Assembly: GCF_000153025.1 (NCBI RefSeq)
Contig: NZ_CH672429.1
Coordinates: forward strand, 251,822 to 315,821
Length of the DNA: 64,000 nucleotides
Source of the DNA: Marinomonas sp. MED121
Lineage (GTDB): Bacteria > Pseudomonadota > Gammaproteobacteria > Pseudomonadales > Marinomonadaceae
Direction of reading: 5' to 3'
A program made the translations under genes and the position numbers. Shown piece after piece: positions 25,822 to 36,641 of this stretch (its first letter is position 1; each line of letters opens with the position of its first letter). Under the pieces are notes generated by a model. That model did not search any database. It saw only the letters and a list, made by a program, of their open reading frames with translations, and was not told the DNA's origin.

Positions 25822-28659
25822 TTAGCCTTGAATGGCATCGTTTACTAACGCTTCTTGTTCTTCAATATGGATAGACATGTAACCTGCTGCTGGCGCTGCA
25901 GAAGAAATACGACCTGCAAAGCGGATCTTCAACTGCGGATACAAGGCTTCCAGCACACGATTCATACGGTGGCGATTTGCATGCCAAGCACCCTGGTTCT
26001 TAGGCTCTTCTTGACACCAAACAAGCGACTCTACATTTTTGTAAGGTGCTAAAACCGTTTCAAAATCTTTGTACGGGAATGGATATAACTGCTCTAAACG
26101 AATAACAGCCACATCATCTTTCGCCAATTCTTCACGACGATTAATCAAATCGTAGTAAATCTTACCGCTACAAATAACCAAACGCTTCACATCAGCAGGA
26201 TCAGCTTTAGATGAAGAATCAGGTAGTACGGTTTTAAAGCTGCCTTCAGATAAATCTTCCAAAGAAGAGATAGCTTGCTTATGACGCAAAAGGCTCTTCG
26301 GTGACAAGATAATCAAAGGACGACGCATTGGGCGAATCGCTTGACGACGTAAGATATGATAAATCTGAGCAGGTGTTGTTGGTACACAAACCTGAATGTT
26401 AAATTCAGCACAAAGCTGCATATAACGCTCAAGACGAGCAGATGAATGCTCTGGCCCCTGACCTTCATAACCGTGTGGAAGTAACATAGTTAGACCGCAT
26501 AAACGACCCCACTTGTGCTCACCACTGGTAATAAATTGGTCAATTACAACTTGCGCACCATTGGCAAAGTCACCAAATTGTGCTTCCCAGATAACCATGC
26601 CTTTTGGAGACGTAGTCGCGTAACCATATTCGAATGCCAATACCGCTTCTTCAGATAAGTATGAATCATACAAATCTAACGGAGGTTGACCTTCAGACAA
26701 GTGTTTTAAAGGAATATAACTACTACCGTCTTTTTGGCTATGAATAACAGCATGACGGTGAGAGAAAGTACCACGGCCAGAATCTTGACCTGTAATACGT
26801 AACGGGAAGTCTTGCTCTAACAAGGTAGCGAAAGCCAAAGTTTCGGCATAGCCCCAGTTAATCGGCAAAGCACCGGCCGTCATCTTATCTCTGTCTTGAT
26901 AGATTTTTTGTACCTGACGCTGAACCACAATACCATCTGGTATTTGAGTTAGCTTTTTAGCCAATTCTTGAAGCTTAGCAAGCGGGTAAGTTGTGTCACC
27001 CTCATCAGTCCAATCAGCACCGATATAAGGTGTCCAATCGACAAAAGACCCTGTTTGTGATTCTAGCACCAAGCTCTTAGAAACATGACGACCATTGTCT
27101 AAGTCTTCACGGTTTTCATCAACCAACTGTTTCTCTTCTGCCTTGCTAACAACCCCAAGACCAACCAGCTTATCAGCATATTGGGTACGAGTTGTTTTTA
27201 GCTTGTTAATCACTTGATACATAAGCGGCTGAGTACCAGAAGGCTCATCAGTCTCGTTATGACCACGACGACGATAACAAACTAAATCAATCACAACGTC
27301 ACGACCAAACTCGTAACGGTAATCTAACGCGAGTTGAGTCACAAACAAAACAGCTTCTGGATCATCACCATTTACATGGAAGATAGGCGCCTGAATCATT
27401 TTTGCAACATCAGTACTGTATTGCGTAGAACGTACATCTTCTTGACGGTTAGTTGTGAAACCAACTTGGTTATTCACAACAATATGAACTGTACCCCCTG
27501 TTTTATAGCCACGGGTTTGTGACATTTGGAAGGTTTCCATTACCACACCTTGACCCGCAAACGCAGAGTCACCGTGAATGGAAATCGGTACTACCGTCTT
27601 ACCCGTTGTGTCATTACGACGATCTTGGCGAGCACGCACAGATCCTTCAACAACAGGTGATACAATCTCTAAGTGAGATGGGTTAAATGACAAAGCTATA
27701 TGAACTTCACCACCATCTGTCACCACATTGGAAGAGAAACCTTGGTGATACTTAACGTCACCAGATGTATTAACGAGTTTCTTACCTTCGAACTCGTCAA
27801 ATAAATCTTTAGGGTTCTTACCTAATGTATTTACCAATACATTTAATCGACCACGGTGAGCCATACCAATAACAACTTCTTTAGCACCTAGTGCGCCAGA
27901 ACGTTGAATTAGCTCATTCATCATTGGGATTAAAGATTCTGCACCCTCTAGACCGAAACGTTTAGCACCAGGGTAGCGACTACCTAAGTATTTTTCTAAG
28001 CCTTCAGCTGCAGTTAGGCGCTCTAGAAGGCTTTTACGTGTTTCATTGGAATATTGCGGGTCAGATAGAGAAGATTCGACACGCTGTTGGATCCAGCGTT
28101 TTTCTTGGGTGTCGACTAGGTACATAAACTCGTAACCAATCGATGAGCAGTAAGTCTTTTCTAGTCCGGCAATGATGTCTTTCAGCTTCATGACATCTTT
28201 GCTAAAGAATAGAGGGCCTGTACTAAACTCTTCATCTAGGTCAGCACCAGTCAACTGGTGAAAAGCTAGATCCAAATCTGGTACTTGGTTACGGCCTTGC
28301 AAACCTAATGGATCTAGATTTGCATGCTGATGACCACGCATTTGATACGCGCTAATCAACTGCAGTACTTTAATTTGTTTCTGTTCGTGGCCAGAGCTTA
28401 CAGCTGCAGAAACTGCGGCTGGCTGGAAACGGTATTTATTTTTAGCCAGTTGTAAGAATTGCTCCTGTACAACGGAATGAGGAACATCTGTAGACTGCCC
28501 TTCACTCACCCTTGGCAATTGGTCAAAGCATTTACGCCATTCTTCCGACACTGAGTTCGGATCGACGAGGTAGCTTTCAAATAGCCCCTCAATGTACTCT
28601 AGGTTGCCACCTGAGAAATGAGAGGTGCTCCATAGCAACTCCATTAAACTTTCGTGCAT
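25822..28659 (-). CDS. sucA: 2-Oxoglutarate dehydrogenase E1 component
   Basis: 945 residues, the full E1o length. N-terminal MHESLMELLWSTSHFSGGNL, then the SucB-interacting region; RYPGAKRFGLEGAESLIPMM; the thiamine diphosphate region IGMAHRGRLNVLVNTLGK, SFNPSHLEIVSPVVEGSVRA and FHVNGDDPEAVLFV; and the transketolase-like C-terminal part with RGTFSHRHAVIHSQK and LPHGYEGQGPEHSSARLERY. It decarboxylates 2-oxoglutarate and reductively succinylates SucB lipoyl groups. It is first of the suc genes, 33 bp from sucB, and follows sdhB after a 372-bp gap. Confidence 0.98.
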   Translation of the reverse strand: MHESLMELLWSTSHFSGGNLEYIEGLFESYLVDPNSVSEEWRKCFDQLPRVSEGQSTDVPHSVVQEQFLQLAKNKYRFQPAAVSAAVSSGHEQKQIKVLQLISAYQMRGHQHANLDPLGLQGRNQVPDLDLAFHQLTGADLDEEFSTGPLFFSKDVMKLKDIIAGLEKTYCSSIGYEFMYLVDTQEKRWIQQRVESSLSDPQYSNETRKSLLERLTAAEGLEKYLGSRYPGAKRFGLEGAESLIPMMNELIQRSGALGAKEVVIGMAHRGRLNVLVNTLGKNPKDLFDEFEGKKLVNTSGDVKYHQGFSSNVVTDGGEVHIALSFNPSHLEIVSPVVEGSVRARQDRRNDTTGKTVVPISIHGDSAFAGQGVVMETFQMSQTRGYKTGGTVHIVVNNQVGFTTNRQEDVRSTQYSTDVAKMIQAPIFHVNGDDPEAVLFVTQLALDYRYEFGRDVVIDLVCYRRRGHNETDEPSGTQPLMYQVINKLKTTRTQYADKLVGLGVVSKAEEKQLVDENREDLDNGRHVSKSLVLESQTGSFVDWTPYIGADWTDEGDTTYPLAKLQELAKKLTQIPDGIVVQRQVQKIYQDRDKMTAGALPINWGYAETLAFATLLEQDFPLRITGQDSGRGTFSHRHAVIHSQKDGSSYIPLKHLSEGQPPLDLYDSYLSEEAVLAFEYGYATTSPKGMVIWEAQFGDFANGAQVVIDQFITSGEHKWGRLCGLTMLLPHGYEGQGPEHSSARLERYMQLCAEFNIQVCVPTTPAQIYHILRRQAIRPMRRPLIILSPKSLLRHKQAISSLEDLSEGSFKTVLPDSSSKADPADVKRLVICSGKIYYDLINRREELAKDDVAVIRLEQLYPFPYKDFETVLAPYKNVESLVWCQEEPKNQGAWHANRHRMNRVLEALYPQLKIRFAGRISSAAPAAGYMSIHIEEQEALVNDAIQG

Positions 28660-28970
28660 TCTCGATCACCCTTATGTTCGAGCCGTCTGCCGCATTACGA
28701 CAAGTATCAATCTTATAGTGTGTTGACTATTAAGGCTCGTGTGGCCTGTTAAGCCTGCCAATTTTACTACTTCATACTCTCTCTACTGTGTCAGTAAAAT
28801 TGTTAATCATTCGGCACCAATCTGAAGAGTCAAACTAAGTACCTGCACTACCTTCCAACTGTGCCAAGTGATTAAACTTTATTTACTCATCCTTGTTCCC
28901 ACAATAAAGAAACTTAAATTCTGGGTTTATTTACGTTTGGTCTCTATGTTTGACCTTATTAACGTAAATG

Positions 28971-28996
28971 GGCGACATGAAATTCATCATGTCGCC
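28971..28996 (-). other. Perfect 10-bp hairpin between sdhB and sucA
   Basis: GGCGACATGA (28971-28980) and TCATGTCGCC (28987-28996) form a perfect stem with a 6-nt loop, 36 bp past the sdhB stop. No T-run follows on the minus strand, so it may be a weak terminator, a processing site or a 3'-end stabiliser between the sdh and suc parts. The rest of the 28660-29031 gap has no gene. Confidence 0.6.
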
Positions 28997-29031
28997 TATT
29001 TATTTGCCTTCCATTTGAAGGCACAACTCGC

Positions 29032-29736
29032 TTAAGTCGCGCGCTGCAATAACATGGTGCGAATGTTACCAATTGCTTTCGTTGGATTCAGCCCTTTAGG
29101 ACAAACATTTACACAGTTCATGATACCGTGACAGCGGAATACACTGAATGGATCATCAAGTTCAGATAGTCGCTCTTGTGTTGCGTTATCACGTGAATCA
29201 ATTAAGAAACGATAAGCCTGCAACAAGCCTGATGGTCCAACAAATTTATCTGGGTTCCACCAGAATGATGGACACGCAGTCGAACAACAAGCACACAAGA
29301 TACATTCATAAAGACCGTCAAGCTTTTCACGCTCTTCTGGACTCTGTAAACGCTCAATTGCTGGTGCTGGTGTGTCGTTAATCAAGTAAGGACGAATCTT
29401 CTCGTATTGCTTGTAGAACTGACCCATATCAACAACAAGGTCACGAACAACAGGTAAACCAGGTAAAGGACGCAATACCAACTTGTCATTTTTCACAACA
29501 GCTGACATAGGCGTAATACACGCCAAGCCATTTTTGCCGTTCATATTCATACCATCAGAACCACATACACCTTCACGGCATGAACGGCGATATGATACAG
29601 AAGGATCCTTATCTTTCATAAGGTTCAATACATCCAATACCATCAGATCTTTACCTTCAGGCAGATCTACTTGGACATCTTGCATGTAAGGAGCGTCATC
29701 AACTTCTGGATTGTAACGATAAATACTAACTAACAT
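29032..29736 (-). CDS. sdhB: Succinate dehydrogenase iron-sulfur subunit
   Basis: 234 residues. The [2Fe-2S] ligands are in SYRRSCREGVCGSDGMNMNG and the following C. The [4Fe-4S] site is CILCACCSTACPSFWW, and the [3Fe-4S] site is in CHGIMNCVNVCPKGLNPTKA. It passes electrons from SdhA FAD to ubiquinone at SdhCD on the inner membrane. An AAGGGG site lies upstream of the ATG. It follows sdhA by 13 bp. Confidence 0.98.
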   Translation of the reverse strand: MLVSIYRYNPEVDDAPYMQDVQVDLPEGKDLMVLDVLNLMKDKDPSVSYRRSCREGVCGSDGMNMNGKNGLACITPMSAVVKNDKLVLRPLPGLPVVRDLVVDMGQFYKQYEKIRPYLINDTPAPAIERLQSPEEREKLDGLYECILCACCSTACPSFWWNPDKFVGPSGLLQAYRFLIDSRDNATQERLSELDDPFSVFRCHGIMNCVNVCPKGLNPTKAIGNIRTMLLQRAT

Positions 29737-29749
29737 TTGCTACTACCCC

Positions 29750-31522
29750 TTAGTATGTACGTGCTTTTGGTGGGAAAGCTTCAACTGTCTTAGGTGACAT
29801 ATTGACATCACGCTTAGTAACAGCCTTATTCGCTGGGTGGAATAATGAGTGCTTCAACCAATTTTCATCATCACGCTCAGTGTAGTCATTACGGGCATGA
29901 GCACCACGACTTTCTTTACGGAACTCAGCTGGAATAGCAGTCGCTTCAGCTACCTCTAACAAGTTTTCTAGCTCAAGTGCTTCAATACGAGCCGTGTTAA
30001 ACGCCATACTCTTATCTTCAAGATGTAAGTTTTCAACACGCTTACGAATTTCAGCCAATTGCTTAAGACCCGTCTGCATCGCTTCACCGTCACGGAATAC
30101 ACCAAAGTAAAGTTGCATAGTTTTTTGTAGATCAGCACGAACCGCTGCCACACTCTCACCTGATGTTGAGCTATTTAGGCGATTCAAACGAGCCATCGCA
30201 CGCTCGATATCCGTTTCACTTGCATCAAGAGAATCAAAACCTTCATCTAAGGCCTTCTTAACTTGGATGCCAGCAGCACGACCAAATACAACAAGATCAA
30301 GTAATGAGTTACCACCTAAGCGGTTAGCACCGTGTACAGAAACACTTGCCGCTTCACCACATGCATAAAGACCATCAACAATGACATCGTTACCTTCACC
30401 GTCAACTGTCAATGCCTGACCACCGATATTGGTTGGTGTACCACCCATCATATAGTGACAAGTCGGGATAACTGGAATTGGCTCTTTAACTGGATCTACG
30501 TGAGCAAAAGTACGTGACAGCTCAAGAATACCAGGCAGACGCTTATTCAGAGTTTCTTCACCTAGGTGATCTAGTTTAAGCAATACATGGTCACCATCTG
30601 GACCACAGCCGCGACCTTCTAGAATTTCTAGAATCATAGAACGCGCCACAACGTCACGACCTGCAAGGTCTTTCGCGTTTGGTGCATAGCGTTCCATGAA
30701 GCGTTCGCCATCTTTGTTAATTAAATAACCACCTTCACCACGACAACCTTCAGTAACAAGTGTACCCGCTCCGTAAATACCGGTTGGGTGGAACTGCCAC
30801 ATCTCCATGTCTTGCATAGGGTAACCAGCACGCAGTGCCATACCAACACCATCACCCGTGTTGATGTGTGCGTTTGTCGTAGATTGGTAAATACGTCCCG
30901 CACCACCTGTCGCCAAGACAGTCGCTTTTGCTTTTAGGTAAACGGTTTCACCTGTTTCAATGCAAATTGCGATAACACCGACAACAGCATCTTCTTTATT
31001 TTTAACTAGATCAACAGCATACCATTCGTTAAAGAAGGTAGTGCCCCCTTTCAAGTTAGCTTGATAAAGGGTGTGCAAAAGTGCGTGACCTGTACGGTCA
31101 GCAGCAGCACAAGTACGCGCAGCTTGTCCGCCCTTACCAAAATCCTTTGATTGACCACCAAAAGGACGTTGGTAAATACGGCCACTTTCTGTACGTGAGA
31201 AAGGAAGCCCCATGTGCTCCAATTCAAATACGGCTTGCGGCCCTACTGAACACATGTACTCAATGGCATCTTGGTCACCAATATAGTCCGACCCTTTTAC
31301 AGTGTCGTACATGTGCCAGCGCCAATCATCATTTGGATCATCACTTGCAATCGCGCAGGTAATACCACCTTGAGCAGATACAGTGTGAGATCGAGTTGGA
31401 AATACTTTAGTTACACAAGCGGTATTCAAGCCAGACTCTGTCAGTTGTAAAGCAGCGCGCATACCAGCACCACCGCCACCAATAACAATGGCATCAAAAG
31501 AAATTGTACGTATATTAGCCAT
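29750..31522 (-). CDS. sdhA: Succinate dehydrogenase flavoprotein subunit
   Basis: 590 residues. It has the FAD-binding [20 protein letters not shown], the covalent FAD histidine in [15 protein letters not shown], the substrate region [20 protein letters not shown] with [12 protein letters not shown], the catalytic [18 protein letters not shown], and the terminal [25 protein letters not shown] block ([18 protein letters not shown] here). The start is set at the ATG at 31522 ([13 protein letters not shown]). The longer upstream frame overlaps sdhD and is not expected. It lies 5 bp after the sdhD stop. Confidence 0.97.
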   Translation of the reverse strand: MANIRTISFDAIVIGGGGAGMRAALQLTESGLNTACVTKVFPTRSHTVSAQGGITCAIASDDPNDDWRWHMYDTVKGSDYIGDQDAIEYMCSVGPQAVFELEHMGLPFSRTESGRIYQRPFGGQSKDFGKGGQAARTCAAADRTGHALLHTLYQANLKGGTTFFNEWYAVDLVKNKEDAVVGVIAICIETGETVYLKAKATVLATGGAGRIYQSTTNAHINTGDGVGMALRAGYPMQDMEMWQFHPTGIYGAGTLVTEGCRGEGGYLINKDGERFMERYAPNAKDLAGRDVVARSMILEILEGRGCGPDGDHVLLKLDHLGEETLNKRLPGILELSRTFAHVDPVKEPIPVIPTCHYMMGGTPTNIGGQALTVDGEGNDVIVDGLYACGEAASVSVHGANRLGGNSLLDLVVFGRAAGIQVKKALDEGFDSLDASETDIERAMARLNRLNSSTSGESVAAVRADLQKTMQLYFGVFRDGEAMQTGLKQLAEIRKRVENLHLEDKSMAFNTARIEALELENLLEVAEATAIPAEFRKESRGAHARNDYTERDDENWLKHSLFHPANKAVTKRDVNMSPKTVEAFPPKARTY

Positions 31523-31526
31523 TAGT

Positions 31527-31874
31527 CTATAGCCCCCAAAGAACCTGAACACCCCAAGTGATATAAACAAACATTGCTAAACCACATAGAGATTGAAAAA
31601 AGAAACGAACACCCGTTGCTTTAAGGTAGTCAGTAGAAATTGACCATAGGCCAATCCAAGAGTGAACACCAATTGAAAGCAAAGTCATTAAAGTAAAAAT
31701 ACGCATCCATGTGGCTTCAAACAAAGCACTCCATTGATCGTATGTCAGCTCAGGGTTCATCACTAGGTATCCGATAATGAATACCGTATACAAAGAAAGT
31801 ACGATGGCAGATACACGCTGCACCATCCAATCATATAAGCCTGAACGGCCAAAGCTTGTTATTTGAGTTACCAT
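31527..31874 (-). CDS. sdhD: Succinate dehydrogenase membrane anchor subunit
   Basis: 115 residues with three membrane helices: [19 protein letters not shown], then [20 protein letters not shown], and [21 protein letters not shown]-terminal [18 protein letters not shown] is the typical SdhD quinone-site entry with the conserved R, and [15 protein letters not shown] carries the haem/quinone-side His and Asp-Tyr. The ATG at 31874 has a GGAG site 7 bp upstream and overlaps the 3' end of sdhC by 7 bp, indicating coupled translation. Confidence 0.95.
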   Translation of the reverse strand: MVTQITSFGRSGLYDWMVQRVSAIVLSLYTVFIIGYLVMNPELTYDQWSALFEATWMRIFTLMTLLSIGVHSWIGLWSISTDYLKATGVRFFFQSLCGLAMFVYITWGVQVLWGL

Positions 31875-32284
31875 ATCCAAACTCCTACAACCAAAATTAG
31901 GATTGCAGCGATTACTAGGTTAGCTTTAGCAGCAAGCTGGCCACTCTCTAACTCTTCAAAGTAACCGATATCCATAAACAAGTGTTTAATCCCTGCAACA
32001 AAGTGATACATCAAAGCGGAAACGACACCCCAAATGATGAATTTCGCAATGAAACTTGTTTGCAAAGCATTTACAACTTGATCAAAACCTTCTTGCGAAT
32101 CTAACGAAAGATCAAACGCATAAAACAAAAATGCCAAACCTACGAAAAGGATGACACCTGTTACACGGTGAAGGATGGACACTATTGCGGTAACGGGCAT
32201 TGATATAGTAGCTATATCAAGATTGACTGGTCTTTTTTTATTCACGACTCTTACACCATTTTTATCGATTGAATGGTCAATCAC
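31868..32284 (-). CDS. sdhC: Succinate dehydrogenase cytochrome b556 subunit
   Basis: 138 residues (as annotated). The family entry KRPVNLDIATISMPVTAIVS is followed by ILHRVTGVILFVGLAFLFYA with the conserved SxxHR. Two more helices follow, with the haem-ligand His in ALMYHFVAGIKHLFMDIG. The GTG at 32284 gives an N-terminus about 13 residues longer than usual. A GTG at 32245 (beginning VNKKRPVNL) would match relatives better. It is the first gene of the sdh-suc transcription unit and is divergent from gltA. Confidence 0.94.
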   Translation of the reverse strand: MIDHSIDKNGVRVVNKKRPVNLDIATISMPVTAIVSILHRVTGVILFVGLAFLFYAFDLSLDSQEGFDQVVNALQTSFIAKFIIWGVVSALMYHFVAGIKHLFMDIGYFEELESGQLAAKANLVIAAILILVVGVWIW

Positions 32285-32794
32285 GACCTATCTCTCCATG
32301 AAGCAGCATTCAACTACCTCATTAGGCCTCTAACAGAAACGTCATAATTTATGGGTTAATTCTATAAAAGCGACACAGCTTTATAGTTTTCCCCGCTAAA
32401 TCAATCATATTTCTGGGAACGCAATTATAGACCAGCCAAATTTACTAAGACAAATAGACAAGACAAGGGCTTTACAATGATCGTCATTCACAAAATGAAT
32501 AACCCCATACACAAGAACAATAATGGTATAAAATTACAAGCCATTTTCATCTTTTTTAAAACAAAAAACCCTTAAATCTCAACAAGTTAACATACAAAAA
32601 CATAAAGACGACATAAAAGTAGTGTAGAAGTTATGTATATTTATTACATCTTTTTTTTATAAAAATACTGATTACACTTTTTTTGTAAGATTGATTTAAC
32701 CTTTCAGAAACAGTATTTTTTGCGCACCTTCTGGGTCATACAGTCAGTTATCCACTCGACACCGTCCCGATTCAGAACTTGAAGGAGACTAAAA
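32285..32794. other. Divergent sdhC/gltA control region
   Basis: About 510 bp, strongly A/T-rich in its middle (32540-32700), with no gene. By analogy with other proteobacteria this region should hold the promoters of both TCA transcription units. I cannot assign individual sites with confidence. Confidence 0.5.
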
Positions 32795-34075
32795 ATGGCA
32801 GATAGAAAAGCTCGACTTACCGTAGATGGGATAGATGAAGTCATCGAACTCCCAATACTTTCCGGTACTCTTGGTACCGATGTAATAGATGTTCGTGGTC
32901 TTGGCTCTAAAGGTGTATTCACCTATGACCCAGGTTTCATGTCTACTGGTTCTTGTGAATCAGCAATCACTTACATAGATGGTGAAGCGGGTATCCTTTT
33001 ACATCGTGGCTATCCGATAGCACAACTTGCAGAGCATTCTGACTACCTGGAAACCTGCTACCTTCTTTTAAATGGTGAACTTCCAACAGAAGAGCAAAAA
33101 GCAGAGTTTGATAAAACGGTTCACAACCACACTATGGTGAACCAATCCATGCGCAAATTCCTTGAAGGATTCCGCAACGATGCTCACCCTATGGCAATCA
33201 TGTGTGGTTTAGTAGGGGCATTATCCGCTTTCTACCAAGATCACATGGACATCAACAACCCAGAACACCGCGAAATTGCAGCGTTCAGATTGATCTCCAA
33301 AATGCCAACACTGGCGGCAATATGCTTTAAGTACTCTAAAGATCAACCTGTTATGTATCCACGTAACGACCTATCTTATGCAGAGAACTTCCTCTACATG
33401 ATGTTCGGCACACCTTGTGAAGATTATGTTGTAAACCCAGTATTTGCTAAAGCCATGGATAAAATCTTTATCCTACACGCTGATCATGAACAAAATGCAT
33501 CAACATCAACAGTGCGTTTAGCAGGTTCATCTGGCGCTAACCCATTTGCTTGTATTGCCGCTGGTATCGCAACACTTTGGGGGCCTGCTCATGGTGGTGC
33601 TAACGAAGCTGTTCTTACCATGCTTGAAGAGATTGGTGATGAATCTAAGATAGACGAGTTCATTGCTAAGGCGAAAGATAAAGACGATCCATTCCGCTTA
33701 ATGGGCTTTGGTCACCGTGTTTATAAGAACTTCGACCCACGCGCTAAAGTAATGCGTGAAACCTGTGACGAAGTACTTGCAGAACTCGGTCTGTCTAATG
33801 ACCCTCTTTTGAAAATCGCCAAACGTCTTGAGCAGATTGCCCTAGAAGACCCTTACTTTGTTGAGCGTAAGCTTTATCCAAATGTCGACTTCTATTCAGG
33901 CATCATTCTAAAAGCAATTGGCATCCCAACCAGCATGTTTACTGTAATTTTTGCCGTATCACGTACTGTTGGCTGGATTTCACACTGGAACGAAATGAGC
34001 AGCGCACCATACAAAATTGGTCGCCCGCGTCAGTTGTACACAGGTGAAACACAAAGAGATTACCCTAAGAAGTAA
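32795..34075 (+). CDS. gltA: Citrate synthase (type II, hexameric)
   Basis: 426 residues, the length of NADH-regulated hexameric citrate synthase. It has [20 protein letters not shown] at the N-terminus, [20 protein letters not shown], the active-site His in [38 protein letters not shown] with HGGANEAV, the oxaloacetate/acetyl-CoA site [17 protein letters not shown], and the catalytic Asp in [16 protein letters not shown]. It condenses acetyl-CoA with oxaloacetate. The GGAG site upstream of the ATG is strong. It is divergent from sdhCDAB and has its own terminator. Confidence 0.98.
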   Translation: MADRKARLTVDGIDEVIELPILSGTLGTDVIDVRGLGSKGVFTYDPGFMSTGSCESAITYIDGEAGILLHRGYPIAQLAEHSDYLETCYLLLNGELPTEEQKAEFDKTVHNHTMVNQSMRKFLEGFRNDAHPMAIMCGLVGALSAFYQDHMDINNPEHREIAAFRLISKMPTLAAICFKYSKDQPVMYPRNDLSYAENFLYMMFGTPCEDYVVNPVFAKAMDKIFILHADHEQNASTSTVRLAGSSGANPFACIAAGIATLWGPAHGGANEAVLTMLEEIGDESKIDEFIAKAKDKDDPFRLMGFGHRVYKNFDPRAKVMRETCDEVLAELGLSNDPLLKIAKRLEQIALEDPYFVERKLYPNVDFYSGIILKAIGIPTSMFTVIFAVSRTVGWISHWNEMSSAPYKIGRPRQLYTGETQRDYPKK

Positions 34076-34087
34076 ACTCTAAGCCTA

Positions 34088-34128
34088 TAAAAAAACCGCG
34101 TCACTCTATTAAGAGGCGCGGTTTTTTT
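34088..34128 (+). terminator. Intrinsic terminator of gltA
   Basis: AAAAAAACCGCG (34088-34100 region) pairs with CGCGGTTTTTTT (to 34128) around a loop with inner pairing ACTCT...AGAG. It begins about 13 bp after the gltA stop. Confidence 0.9.
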
Positions 34129-34154
34129 GTTTTTAATTTATCGTTTATGGGGCT

Positions 34155-34379
34155 TTAATCTTCTTCAACGATCTCAGTGATTGTGATTTGCCCACATTTC
34201 ACACACTCACCTTCAATCCAAACACGAGATTCACTCTCATATTCTTTTGGGTTCTTCATCCCCAGATCCACTTCCATACAAGTGTTACACCAGGTTTGAG
34301 AGAGAAAGTCTTGCTGCTCTTCTGCACTTCTTCGAGAAAAGTCGCGCTCAACTCTCTTTTCATTTAATTCATCATTCAC
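34155..34379 (-). CDS. Small protein with a two-CxxC zinc-ribbon-like motif
   Basis: 74 residues, acidic, with one pair CNTC (residues 31-34) and a second CVKC (about 60-63) spaced as in a zinc ribbon. The intervening segment is MEVDLGMKNPKEYESESRVW. I do not recognise a named family. It starts with GTG overlapping the stop of the DUF2066 gene by 4 bp (GTGA), so it is translationally coupled to that gene. It could be a small metal-binding accessory protein; function unknown. Confidence 0.75.
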   Translation of the reverse strand: MNDELNEKRVERDFSRRSAEEQQDFLSQTWCNTCMEVDLGMKNPKEYESESRVWIEGECVKCGQITITEIVEED

Positions 34380-35461
34380 TCGTTATTTACTCCACTATAG
34401 CGGTAAGCCTGTACTAAATTAAGGTCTGGATCCAAAGCATCCAGCGTCACTTGTTCAATGATAGAGTCCAGGGCAATTGCATTTGCTAATTTACTGACAT
34501 CACCATCTAAAACCAAAGAAAAACGCACTTGATCTGCTTTGATTGAATTCAAATATACATCACGTACCACAGCGATATTGGCTAAATAGGTTTGAATCTG
34601 ATCCAAGGTCTGAAAATCCTTAACCTCATCCACTCGTAAGGTTATATTGGCCGATCCCTGCCCTCTTACTGCGGCATATCGTGCTGAAAAAAGTTTTGCC
34701 AAAGCAGCATTCACCTGCTCAGCAATGTCTTCTTTATCCAACCCCTGAACAAACAGCTTAATCGGCTCCTCGTCTGGCATAAGAACCATAAGATTGGCCT
34801 CATACTCACCTAAGATATTATTAACCTTTAACACACCCGCCACATCCGTTTGATATCGACGACTGGCTGTAATCACAGGCCCTTCAAACATGCCCCATAG
34901 GTCAGACACAGTGACGGCTTGCTTATCTAGATCATCTTGTAAAGGGGCATAAATCGGCAACCCTTTTAGGGCCGCATCTGCTGCCACTAAATTCAATAAA
35001 TCAGATGGCGCCAGCGCCCCACTCACCTGCCTAACAAAGTCTCCCTGCTCTACAATCCAAAGCAGTAAAGAGGGTCGATTTGCTCCCCAAACAGCTAACT
35101 GATTAGAGAACAAAAAATCATTGATAGATTGTGCATAGAAATCCACCACGACTTTTTTTACAGGAAAGAATTCACCGTCAAGCTCAATTAAGTCATTTTC
35201 ATCAGTGATGGAGTGCTGAGCAACCCAAGACGCTGCTGACTTTTGCCCTTGCGGTAAAACCGTCATCACCCCATCCAAATTACCCGAAACCTTAATTAAA
35301 ACCTCTTCGACAGCTTGTTTGAAGGCTTTATTGATCAACTTTTTTTCAGAATCGACCAATGGCAGAATAATTTCAGCCCGATATAAGTTAGGAACAGTTA
35401 CGGCAAAACTAGTTTGGGCTAGCAAAACTAGGAAAATCACCATCAAAAATCTAATTTTCAT
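34376..35461 (-). CDS. DUF2066 domain exported protein
   Basis: About 361 residues. A Sec signal peptide MKIRFLMVIFLVLLAQTSFA precedes the mature protein, which starts VTVPNLYRAEIILPLVDSEK. The family entry is AFKQAVEEVLIKVSGN. The remainder alternates helices and strands with SNQLAVWGANRPSLLLWIVE, the DUF2066 core. Members are periplasmic or envelope proteins of unknown function and are commonly next to purMN in gammaproteobacteria, as here. The ATG at 35461 has an AAGGAAG site. It is divergent from purM. Confidence 0.88.
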   Translation of the reverse strand: MKIRFLMVIFLVLLAQTSFAVTVPNLYRAEIILPLVDSEKKLINKAFKQAVEEVLIKVSGNLDGVMTVLPQGQKSAASWVAQHSITDENDLIELDGEFFPVKKVVVDFYAQSINDFLFSNQLAVWGANRPSLLLWIVEQGDFVRQVSGALAPSDLLNLVAADAALKGLPIYAPLQDDLDKQAVTVSDLWGMFEGPVITASRRYQTDVAGVLKVNNILGEYEANLMVLMPDEEPIKLFVQGLDKEDIAEQVNAALAKLFSARYAAVRGQGSANITLRVDEVKDFQTLDQIQTYLANIAVVRDVYLNSIKADQVRFSLVLDGDVSKLANAIALDSIIEQVTLDALDPDLNLVQAYRYSGVNNE

Positions 35462-35533
35462 ACGCTTCCTTAAAATTAATGCACATATTCTACTGTGATA
35501 TTCACAAAGAACCATAGCCCTAATGTGTCACTA

Positions 35534-35542
35534 TGCTAAAAT
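35534..35542 (+). promoter_or_regulatory. purM: Putative extended -10 of purM
   Basis: TGCTAAAAT is an extended -10 (TGnTAnaaT) about 40 bp before the purM ATG. No clear -35 is visible. No PurR-type palindrome was recognised. Confidence 0.4.
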
Positions 35543-35583
35543 GCCGCCTCCCACACCACTATTATCATGACAGGGCATAGGCA

Positions 35584-36636
35584 ATGACCAAATCGGATAA
35601 GAAATCGATTAGTTATAAAGACGCTGGCGTAGACATCAACGCAGGCAATCAACTTGTTGAAAGAATCAAGGGCGTAAGCAAAAAAACACGTCGTCCAGAG
35701 GTTATGGGCGGCCTCGGCGGTTTTGGCGCATTAACGCGATTACCCACTAAATACAAAAATCCAATTCTTGTGTCAGGCACAGATGGCGTAGGCACCAAAC
35801 TTCGCTTGGCAATGGATTTAAACCAACATGACACGATTGGCATCGACTTAGTTGCCATGTGTGTTAATGATTTGGTTGTAGCCGGTGCTGAACCGCTACT
35901 TTTCCTTGATTATTATGCAACAGGCAAACTAGACATTGATGTTGCTGCCAATGTTGTCACGGGTATTGGCGAAGGTTGCTTACAATCTGGCGCGGCCCTT
36001 GTTGGCGGTGAAACAGCAGAAATGCCTGGCATGTACCATGACGGCGACTATGACCTTGCAGGTTTTTGTGTTGGTGTTGTTGAAGAAGCAGACATCATTG
36101 ATGGCACCAATGTAAAAGCCGGTGACAAGCTGATTGCACTGGGTTCTTCAGGCCCTCACTCTAATGGCTATTCTTTGATCCGTAAAATCTTAGAAGTTAG
36201 CCAAGCTGACCTTAATCTAGAGATTGATGGCGTCGCATTAAAAGATGCCCTAATGGCACCAACAAAAATTTATGTGAAGTCCATTTTAAAGCTAATGGAA
36301 AGCATCAAGGTAAACGCTTTGGCTCACATTACAGGTGGTGGTCTTCTAGAGAACATCCCACGCGTATTACCTGAATCAGCTTCTGCTTACATAGATGCAT
36401 CAAGCTGGACTCGCCCTGCTATTTTTGATTGGTTACAAGAGCAAGGCAATGTAGAGCAAGAAGAAATGTACCGCGTACTTAACTGTGGTGTTGGTATGGT
36501 TCTTTGCTTAGATGCAGACAAAGCGGATGACGCCTTGAAAATTCTTCAAGATGCTGGCGAAGACGCTTGGTTAATCGGTGAGATTCGCGACAAACAGGAT
36601 GACGTAGAAGTATTAATCTCTGATCTAGAGGGTTAA
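35584..36636 (+). CDS. purM: Phosphoribosylformylglycinamidine cyclo-ligase (AIR synthetase)
   Basis: 350 residues. It has [20 protein letters not shown], then [40 protein letters not shown], the PurM fold, [58 protein letters not shown], and [15 protein letters not shown]. It closes the imidazole ring to form AIR in purine synthesis, in the cytosol. It is co-transcribed with purN, 5 bp downstream. Confidence 0.98.
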   Translation: MTKSDKKSISYKDAGVDINAGNQLVERIKGVSKKTRRPEVMGGLGGFGALTRLPTKYKNPILVSGTDGVGTKLRLAMDLNQHDTIGIDLVAMCVNDLVVAGAEPLLFLDYYATGKLDIDVAANVVTGIGEGCLQSGAALVGGETAEMPGMYHDGDYDLAGFCVGVVEEADIIDGTNVKAGDKLIALGSSGPHSNGYSLIRKILEVSQADLNLEIDGVALKDALMAPTKIYVKSILKLMESIKVNALAHITGGGLLENIPRVLPESASAYIDASSWTRPAIFDWLQEQGNVEQEEMYRVLNCGVGMVLCLDADKADDALKILQDAGEDAWLIGEIRDKQDDVEVLISDLEG

Positions 36637-36641
36637 TCACG

